Assembly (NCBI RefSeq): GCF_001905445.1
Contig: NZ_LIVQ01000007.1
Coordinates: forward strand, 122,766-186,765
DNA: 64,000 nucleotides
Origin: Streptomyces sp. CB00455
GTDB lineage: Bacteria; Actinomycetota; Actinomycetes; Streptomycetales; Streptomycetaceae
Direction: 5' to 3'
Shown here: in pieces, positions 59,219 to 64,000 of the stretch
How positions within the stretch are numbered: position 1 is the stretch's first letter
Layout: each line of letters opens with the position of its first letter
Notes under the pieces: model-generated
Told to the model about the DNA's origin: nothing
The model's database searches: none
The model's input: only the letters and a program-made list of their open reading frames with translations
Program-made: the position numbers and the translations under genes

Positions 59219-60403
59219 TCAAGCCGTCGGCGTCCGACCGAACCAGTCCAGACACGTCACCAGGGCGTCGTCCTCGGCGGCGGCGTCACGGTAGGCCGCC
59301 AGCTCCTGCAAGATTGCGCGAGGTACCGCGGCGGCCGGGAGGAGAGCGGTGGCGTGGATGGCGCGGGCCAGGGCACGCGCGCTGTACGTTTCCCCGCCTT
59401 CGCCCGCGGCCCCGTACACCCCATCACTGACGAAGACCAGACGGTCCCCCGGAAGGGCGTCGAAGGCCTGCGCCGCATAGTGCGACTCCTCGAACATGCC
59501 CAGCGGGAACTGCGCCTCGAACTCGACCTTCTCCACGGATCCGTCCCGGTAGCGCCACAGCTGCGGAGAGCCGGCATCCACGACCTGGCCGCGTCCCGTA
59601 GCCAGCTCCAAGGACAGCAGGAGGGTCGAGACGTACTCCCGCCCCCGGTACTGGCCGTAGACAGCCTGATCGGCCAGCGCTGCCTGGTCCTCGATGCCGA
59701 TCCCGGCCCTGCGGGCATTGCGCAGGGCGTTGACGGCCAGGTTGGTGAGCAGGGAGGCCTGGATCCCCTCACCCATCCCGTTGGTGACCGTCATGGTCAG
59801 GGTCTCCGCGGTGGTGGACCAGTCGAAGTTGTCGCCGTGGATGTCGTAGGCGGGCTCCAGCTGGGCTCCGATGGCATACTCCGGCCGGGCGCACGCCCTC
59901 CCGGGCAGCAGCTGCCACTGCATCTCGGCGGCCAGCGTCAGCCGGCTCGCGCGCCGGGCCTGCAGATACAGGTCGGTATCCCGTTCCGCCACGACGATTT
60001 CATGCCCCAGGAGCTCTGCCAGGTCAGTCAGCTCTGCGACGGTCTCCCGCGTGCACAGGTGCTCAGGCATGCGCACCGTGAGAATCCCGAGCCGGTCTCC
60101 TCGTACGGTCACCGGCAGATGAAGATCCAGGGCGTTGTTCTGGGCGGAGTACTGGCCATAGGGCTCCTGGCTGCCGAAAGCGCGGCCCTCCGGCGTGGTC
60201 TGCACCGGCAGGGGCTCAGCCGTATGCGGAAGGGCAGTGACCTGCTGGAGGACGCTCAGGCTGTAGTCGGCCATCAGGAGGTCGACTGCAAGAGCGTCAT
60301 AGTGCGCCATCAGCGCGGCACGGACCGCGTGGAGAAGGTCATGCGGCGCGGCCGTGCGCAGGGCGCGCTCCACAGCCAGGAAATTCGTCATCGTGAGCGT
60401 CAT
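59219..60403 (-). CDS. Degenerate SpoIIE-type phosphatase E
   Basis: ATG at 60403 has GGAGAA upstream, giving 394 residues. GAF-like part: VDLLMADYSLSVLQQVTALP, VRGDRLGILTVRMPEHLCT. SpoIIE-like part: motif 1 GDNFDWST is kept; motif 2 is TNGMGEGIQASLL, with Asp to Asn and the GHG His to Glu; the GHP loop is AGSPQLWRY; DG motif VSDGVYGA and final DDALVTCLDW are kept. It lacks one metal ligand, at a site intact in paralogue D. A candidate operator lies at 60467-60487. Confidence 0.9.
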   Translation of the reverse strand: MTLTMTNFLAVERALRTAAPHDLLHAVRAALMAHYDALAVDLLMADYSLSVLQQVTALPHTAEPLPVQTTPEGRAFGSQEPYGQYSAQNNALDLHLPVTVRGDRLGILTVRMPEHLCTRETVAELTDLAELLGHEIVVAERDTDLYLQARRASRLTLAAEMQWQLLPGRACARPEYAIGAQLEPAYDIHGDNFDWSTTAETLTMTVTNGMGEGIQASLLTNLAVNALRNARRAGIGIEDQAALADQAVYGQYRGREYVSTLLLSLELATGRGQVVDAGSPQLWRYRDGSVEKVEFEAQFPLGMFEESHYAAQAFDALPGDRLVFVSDGVYGAAGEGGETYSARALARAIHATALLPAAAVPRAILQELAAYRDAAAEDDALVTCLDWFGRTPTA

Positions 60404-60466
60404 TTCTCCGAGAAGCGGGCTTGTGGAGCCGTCTCCGACCGCAGACCGCTCTTCATCGCCCAAAAG

Positions 60467-60487
60467 GTTGCCATCAGGCAACTGTTG
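60467..60487. promoter_or_regulatory. Inverted repeat GTTGCC-ATCA-GGCAAC and shared 12-mer
   Basis: The perfect inverted repeat (60467-60482) overlaps AGGCAACTGTTG (60476-60487), identical to the 12-mer at 56272-56283. It is 64-84 bases upstream of phosphatase E. It is a candidate binding site for one of the MarR paralogues. Confidence 0.6.
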
Positions 60488-60666
60488 CTCAACTCTACCG
60501 CCTGCAGGCCGCGGCGGGGACGTCAATCCACTCCGAGCATCCATCCACCACCCCCCGCCAACGCGACGATCGAAGGATCGGGACGTTTGGAAACCTCGGC
60601 GCGGTGCAGACGATCGTTGACACCGGCTTTATTCACCGGCTTCATTCATCGAGGTAGGAGAAGCGC

Positions 60667-60945
60667 ATGGGCATCATTGCCTGGATCCTGATCGGACTGC
60701 TCGCGGGCTTCATAGCGAAGGCCCTGATGCCGGGCAAGGACCCCGGTGGCGTCATCATCACGATGCTCATCGGCATCGCGGGTGGTCTGCTCGGCGGCTG
60801 GCTCGGCAAGGTCATCTTCGGCGTCGACTCCATCGACGGCTTCTTCGACCTCTCCACCTGGATCGCCGCCATCATCGGCTCGGTCATCCTCCTCGCCGTC
60901 TACCGACTGGTCACCGGCAACAAGCGTCACCACAGCCACGCCTGA
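60667..60945 (+). CDS. GlsB/YeaQ/YmgE-family stress membrane protein, copy 2
   Basis: The 92-residue protein is identical to copy 1 at 45116-45394, with three silent base differences. It has the same GTAGGAGAA ribosome site and Gly-zipper membrane segments. It lies just upstream of an SDR gene instead of the membrane-protein context of copy 1. The divergent phosphatase E shares the upstream region, which links this copy physically to the signalling cluster. Confidence 0.95.
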   Translation: MGIIAWILIGLLAGFIAKALMPGKDPGGVIITMLIGIAGGLLGGWLGKVIFGVDSIDGFFDLSTWIAAIIGSVILLAVYRLVTGNKRHHSHA

Positions 60946-60973
60946 CACAGTCCCACCCCAGAACGACCCCAGA

Positions 60974-61014
60974 CGGAAACGGCTCCCCCTCCTCCCGAGG
61001 GTGGAGCCGTTCCG
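60974..61014 (+). terminator. Terminator of GlsB copy 2
   Basis: CGGAAACGGCTCCCCCTC pairs with GAGGGTGGAGCCGTTCCG around CTCCC, with the same layout as in copy 1. Confidence 0.88.
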
Positions 61015-61164
61015 CTTGCCCACGAACCAGTACCGCCACGTCGCCGACGGTGGCCGCGGCGCACGGGGAAGGCGCAGCGGTACGAATGCCAGGTCGGATT
61101 CCCGCCAGCGCGTAGGGCCGCTTTCTCGTTTCCTTGAATCAGCAACCAACGACGAGGAGGACAC

Positions 61165-61896
61165 ATGGACGGCAAGGCGGTACTGGTGACGGGTGGCAGC
61201 CGGGGGATCGGTGCGGCGATCGCGCTGGCGCTGGCCGAGGCGGGAGCCGATGTGGCCATCACCTACACGGCCAATGAAGTGGCGGCGCAGGAAGTGGTCG
61301 GCAAGGTGGAGGCGTTCGGCCGCCGGGGCATCGCGGTCAGGGCGGACGCGGGCGACGTCGCCGACGCGGCGGGCGCTGTGGACTGGGCGGCGCAGTCACT
61401 GGGCCGGCTCGATGTACTGGTCAACAATGCGGGCGTGGGGGTCATCGGTCCGCTGGAGGGGCTCACCCTGGCCGAGGTCGACCGCGTGCTCGCGGTCAAC
61501 GTACGGGGTGTCTTCCTCGCCGCTCAGGCGGCGGCGGCCCATATGGGCCAGGGAGGCCGGATCATCACCATCGGCACCTGTATGTCCCAGCGGGTGCTGG
61601 GCCCCGGGGGAACCCTCTACACGATGAGCAAGTCCGCGCTCACCGGACTCACCAAAGCCCTCGCCCGCGAGCTCGGAGGGCGGGGCATCACCGCCAACAT
61701 CGTCCACCCCGGGCCGGTGGACACCGATATGAACCCCGCCGACGGACCCTACGCGGGCACCCAGGCCGCGATGACGGCCCTGGGCCGGTTCGGCCGTCCG
61801 CAGGAGATCGCCGCCATGGTCACCTTCCTCGCCGACGACGGAGCCACCTACATCACCGGCTCCGAATTCTCCGTCGACGGCGGTCACGCCGCCTGA
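61165..61896 (+). CDS. 3-oxoacyl-ACP-reductase-like short-chain dehydrogenase
   Basis: The product has 243 residues with ACGAGGAGG before ATG. TGGSRGIG binds the dinucleotide, NNAG is in DVLVNNAGVGV, and YTMSK gives Tyr and Lys. At the position of the catalytic Ser the sequence is ITIGTCMSQ, with Thr-Cys instead of a Ser. The C-terminus (YITGSEFSVDGGHA) is typical of FabG-like enzymes, where GxxxxVDGG is conserved. The Ser change may slow catalysis or alter substrate; substrate unknown. Confidence 0.92.
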   Translation: MDGKAVLVTGGSRGIGAAIALALAEAGADVAITYTANEVAAQEVVGKVEAFGRRGIAVRADAGDVADAAGAVDWAAQSLGRLDVLVNNAGVGVIGPLEGLTLAEVDRVLAVNVRGVFLAAQAAAAHMGQGGRIITIGTCMSQRVLGPGGTLYTMSKSALTGLTKALARELGGRGITANIVHPGPVDTDMNPADGPYAGTQAAMTALGRFGRPQEIAAMVTFLADDGATYITGSEFSVDGGHAA

Positions 61897-62079
61897 CACG
61901 GGGCCGGCCGCCCCTGCCTGACGCCGGCGGGGGCGGTCGGCGGCTGCCCCCGGCCCCGGCAGCCCGCGGAGCGTTGGGTTTCTCCGATCACATGGGCCGA
62001 GGGCCTCGGTGATTGCGTGCGGCTGCCCGCGCCGATGTGGCGGGCGTGGCTGGAGCGTGTGAACGATCCGGGGTCGTCA

Positions 62080-62634
62080 CTATCCCTTGCCGAGCGTGGC
62101 AGCCGCCTCCGCGGCCACGTCGTAGGCACCTGCCTGGGCATGGTCGATGTCGTCGCCGACGGGTGCGTACCGGACGGCCACCACCACATTGCTCCGGCGG
62201 AAGAAGACCTCGTTGGTCACCCGGCCCCCGCCGGGATACCGGACGCGGGAGAACGCCTCGTCGCCGAAGTCCGACAGGTCCGTCGTCATCGGGCCCATCT
62301 TCCCCTCCGGCTCCTCCTTCGTGCGCTGGAAGCTGACCCGCGCCTCGTCCAGGCCCGAGCGGCTCACCTGTATCTGCAGGACCGGCTGTGCGTCGCTGCC
62401 GAGACCGGGAACCGCCCAGTTGCAGTACGGCAACGCCTCCACGGCGTCCGTCGGCCCGGCCAGCAGCCGCCCGGCCGTCTCCGCCGAGACGAGTGTGCAG
62501 GGACGCGGGTCCGCGGCGAAGTCGCCCTGCTGCGTGCGGTCCTGGTACAGCCAGAAGGCGAGGGCGGCGACCCCAATGGCGGCCGCGGCCAGTGCGACGT
62601 GGGGCGCACGCTCGGGGCGGGAGGGGGACATCAT
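62080..62634 (-). CDS. Membrane-anchored or secreted protein, DUF3558-like
   Basis: ATG 62634 or 62631 (MMSPSRPERAPHVAL). One N-terminal hydrophobic helix (LAAAAIGVAALAFWLY) is followed by an exported domain: DPRPCTLVSAETAGRLLAGP, ALPYCNWAVPGLGSDAQPVL and FGDEAFSRVRYPGGGRVTNE. The CTLV...LPYCNW Cys pair and late RSNVVVAVRY strand resemble actinobacterial DUF3558-type proteins. No clear ribosome site is visible. Function unknown. Confidence 0.78.
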   Translation of the reverse strand: MMSPSRPERAPHVALAAAAIGVAALAFWLYQDRTQQGDFAADPRPCTLVSAETAGRLLAGPTDAVEALPYCNWAVPGLGSDAQPVLQIQVSRSGLDEARVSFQRTKEEPEGKMGPMTTDLSDFGDEAFSRVRYPGGGRVTNEVFFRRSNVVVAVRYAPVGDDIDHAQAGAYDVAAEAAATLGKG

Positions 62635-62910
62635 GGCCGCAGCGTAGTGCGGGAGGGCTCTCAGTCCCAGGCCGCCGGAGCGAGCATCACCGGTCCCGGT
62701 CTGCGCGGCCTTCCGGCCTTCCGGGGGAAACCTTCGCCTGGGTCGGTCCGCCGACTGCGCGGCCCGCTGGTGAACATCTGCGGGCGCCGCCCCCTGCATC
62801 CCTGCATCCTGCACCCCTGCATCCCTGCTCACCCGGGTCCGGGGCTGGGCGCATGGGCCGCTGCGGGTGGAAGGGCGTCCGTGCGGAGGGGGCGAAGCAG
62901 GAGGGGTTGG

Positions 62911-63396
62911 TCAGGGTTCGTCGCCGTACGCGATCGCGGGGTCGACCCTGTGGGGGAGTCGGGGGGCCTCCGTTCCCACCGCCCCGGCCTCGCCGCGACT
63001 GCCTGGGCGGTTGGCGAGGGGGTGTTCGCGGTCGCCGGGTGACGTGCGGATGGTGAAGGCGCGGGCGGTGCCGGTGATGTCGAGGAGCCGGGAGAGGTGC
63101 GGGGGGACCGATTCCAGGACAAGTGTCTTGCCGGTAACGGTGGCCAGGTGACTGAGGTCGAGCAGGAGGTGGAGGCTGGAGCTGTCGCAGAAACTCAGCG
63201 AAGCCAGATCGAGGTCGATGCCGGCCTCGCTGGCATCGATGGCTGCGGTGAGGTCCGCCCGGACTTCGTGAGCGTTGTCCGCATCGATCTCTCCGCCGAC
63301 CCGCGCGGTGGCCCGCCGGGGGCCGGGCGTGATCTCGACGGTGACGCGAGGCGCTGTGCCGCCGCCGGGAGCGGCGCCGTGGTCGGGGTGCGTCAT
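62911..63396 (-). CDS. STAS-domain anti-anti-sigma factor 3
   Basis: ATG at 63396 overlaps the preceding stop by four bases (ATGA). It has 161 residues with VTVEITPGPRRATARVGGEI, DLDLASLSFCDSSSLHLLLD (phosphorylatable Ser in DSS) and KTLVLESVPPHLSRLLDITG, then a 40-residue polar tail. It is coupled to a winged-helix regulator rather than to a kinase, which makes it distinct from STAS proteins 1 and 2. Confidence 0.93.
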   Translation of the reverse strand: MTHPDHGAAPGGGTAPRVTVEITPGPRRATARVGGEIDADNAHEVRADLTAAIDASEAGIDLDLASLSFCDSSSLHLLLDLSHLATVTGKTLVLESVPPHLSRLLDITGTARAFTIRTSPGDREHPLANRPGSRGEAGAVGTEAPRLPHRVDPAIAYGDEP

Positions 63397-63842
63397 GGCC
63401 GTTCTCCCTTCTCGATCACCGTGCGGTGTGCGGCGGTGGCGGTCGGGCGGTGCTGACTCTCGCCCTGGCCGGCGGCTTGGCTGTCCGGCGAGGGCCGGGC
63501 CGCGGCCGGGCCGTGGGCGGGCGGCCCTGGTCGTGGGGGCCGTGCCGGCTGGAGGTCGGCGAGCAGTTCGAGAAGGCGGGCGACCTCGTGAGGTCCTTCC
63601 GCCGGGTGGCGGAAGACGGTGCCGCTGGTGACCTGGTAGTGGTTGCGCCGACCATGGCGGACCCGGGTCAGGTAGCCGGCGCTCACCAGGTCGGTCACCA
63701 CGGCCCTGACGGCGCGTTCGGTGATCTGACAGGCGTCGGCCATGTCCCGCATCCGCAGTTCCGGATTCCGCAGGAGCATCGCCAGGATCCGGGCATGGTT
63801 CGTGACGAACGTCCAGCTGGACCGCGCTTCCACCGATTCCAT
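63393..63842 (-). CDS. Winged-helix (ArsR/MarR-type) regulator
   Basis: ATG at 63842 is chosen because a TATAAT lies seven bases upstream, implying a leaderless mRNA; ATG 63887 is in frame but upstream of that promoter. It has about 149 residues with SSWTFVTNHARILAMLLRNP, MRDMADACQITERAVRAVVT and LVSAGYLTRVRHGRRNHYQV. The second half is a Pro/Ala/Arg/Gln-rich tail. The stop overlaps the STAS start (ATGA). Three direct repeats in the promoter suggest autoregulation. Confidence 0.88.
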   Translation of the reverse strand: MESVEARSSWTFVTNHARILAMLLRNPELRMRDMADACQITERAVRAVVTDLVSAGYLTRVRHGRRNHYQVTSGTVFRHPAEGPHEVARLLELLADLQPARPPRPGPPAHGPAAARPSPDSQAAGQGESQHRPTATAAHRTVIEKGERP

Positions 63843-63888
63843 ATCCGCAATTATAGGATCCACAATTCCGGTTTCGTCAATCCGCAAT
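63843..63888 (-). promoter_or_regulatory. Leaderless promoter with three ATCCRCAAT repeats
   Basis: On the gene strand, TTGACG and a perfect TATAAT (spacing 19) precede ATG 63842 by seven bases. ATCCGCAAT at 63843-63851, ATCCACAAT at 63858-63866 and ATCCGCAAT at 63880-63888 are direct repeats embedded in and around the promoter. They are likely operator units. Confidence 0.75.
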
Positions 63889-63905
63889 CAAACCGGTGGT
63901 GAGCC

Positions 63906-64000
63906 ATGAGCGCCGTGGGCCAGATCGGCGTGGTCCGGGCATACGCCAGTGCCGCGGTGGTACTGGGCGCCGAGCGCGTCGGCGTGAACCCTGTCATCCG
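63906..64000 (+). CDS. Partial gene at the right edge
   Basis: ATG at 63906 with GGTGGTGAG upstream; the reading frame is open to the window end (MSAVGQIGVVRAYASAAVVL, then GAERVGVNPVIR). Too short for a family call. It is divergent from the winged-helix regulator and may share the repeat array. Confidence 0.6.
   Translation, partial: MSAVGQIGVVRAYASAAVVLGAERVGVNPVI

Larger units (their letters stand above)
60564..61016 (+). repeat. Copy 2 of the 440-base duplication
   Basis: Nearly identical to 45027-45465, including leader, gene and terminator. The leader has CCGGCTTTATTCA followed by CCGGCTTCATTCA, where copy 1 has only one such unit. Similarity stops abruptly on both sides. Confidence 0.93.

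Noticed and set aside
1-64000. tRNA, rRNA, CRISPR, insertion-sequence or prophage features
   Set aside because: I looked for cloverleaf-like 3' ends, regular repeat-spacer arrays, transposase motifs and phage structural genes and saw none. A tRNA search program would be decisive.

Overview
The window is chromosomal DNA from a high-GC actinobacterium, almost certainly Streptomyces or a close relative. The evidence is very strong G/C third-position bias, many GTG and TTG starts, a chaplin with N-terminal signal sequence, a DUF5753-type XRE regulator, an SCO5918-family protein next to a cold-shock/DEAD-box pair, a SigE-family ECF factor, and a cluster of SpoIIE-type phosphatases with STAS proteins. 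No rRNA, tRNA, CRISPR array, transposase or phage module was found. Content is accessory in character: paralogues, toxins, secreted proteins and many decaying genes.

Layout. 1-5.9 kb: lamin-tail secreted protein (partial), a small M15-like secreted protein, a frameshifted TetR gene, a MOSC protein, an ECF sigma factor with its coupled membrane partner, and an expansin-like secreted protein. 6.3-10.7 kb: flavohemoglobin plus PNPOx-like protein, a tiny hydrophobic protein, and a GAF-SpoIIE phosphatase. 10.3-17.5 kb: LysR regulator, a scar of two truncated genes, an amphi-Trp protein, a CocE-type hydrolase with divergent TetR, and a second GAF-SpoIIE phosphatase. 17.7-23.9 kb: a four-gene minus-strand polymorphic-toxin operon (SseB-like, WXG-like, 1536-residue Rhs toxin, overlapping immunity candidate). 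24-28.6 kb: SDR, hypothetical proteins, divergent MarR and alpha/beta hydrolase, DUF1203. 28.7-31.97 kb: cold-stress block (CspA-like, DEAD-box helicase, CBS protein, SCO5918-family), closed by a strong terminator. 32-35.4 kb: HTTM and DUF5819 proteins (an SdpB/SdpA-like pair) downstream of an ice-binding-type secreted protein. 35.7-44.1 kb: XRE regulator, third SpoIIE phosphatase, divergent cold-shock-like protein, PAP2, remnants of DedA and M56, methyltransferase, a coupled membrane/XRE/dehydrogenase operon, and an SDR. 44.4-51.2 kb: membrane and stress proteins, nicotinamidase, YciI with an ECF remnant, a secreted ADP-ribosyltransferase, and nsrR-hmp. 51.3-64 kb: a signalling zone with three STAS proteins, an RsbW-like kinase, two degenerate and one broken SpoIIE phosphatase, two paralogous MarR regulators, a chaplin, a second GlsB copy, an SDR and a winged-helix regulator.

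How the genes may work together (inference). Six SpoIIE-type phosphatase loci, three STAS antagonists and one HATPase kinase make a dense partner-switching network of the kind that controls SigB-like stress and developmental sigma factors. It sits among likely stress outputs: two GlsB copies, the cold-shock block, two flavohemoglobins with NsrR, and an amphi-Trp protein. Interbacterial or host-directed effectors are the Rhs toxin operon and the secreted ADP-ribosyltransferase. At least six loci are broken or truncated, and two of them are matching scars in which divergent genes both lost their 5' ends. I therefore read the region as a fast-evolving part of the chromosome. All identifications are from motif reading, without database searches.
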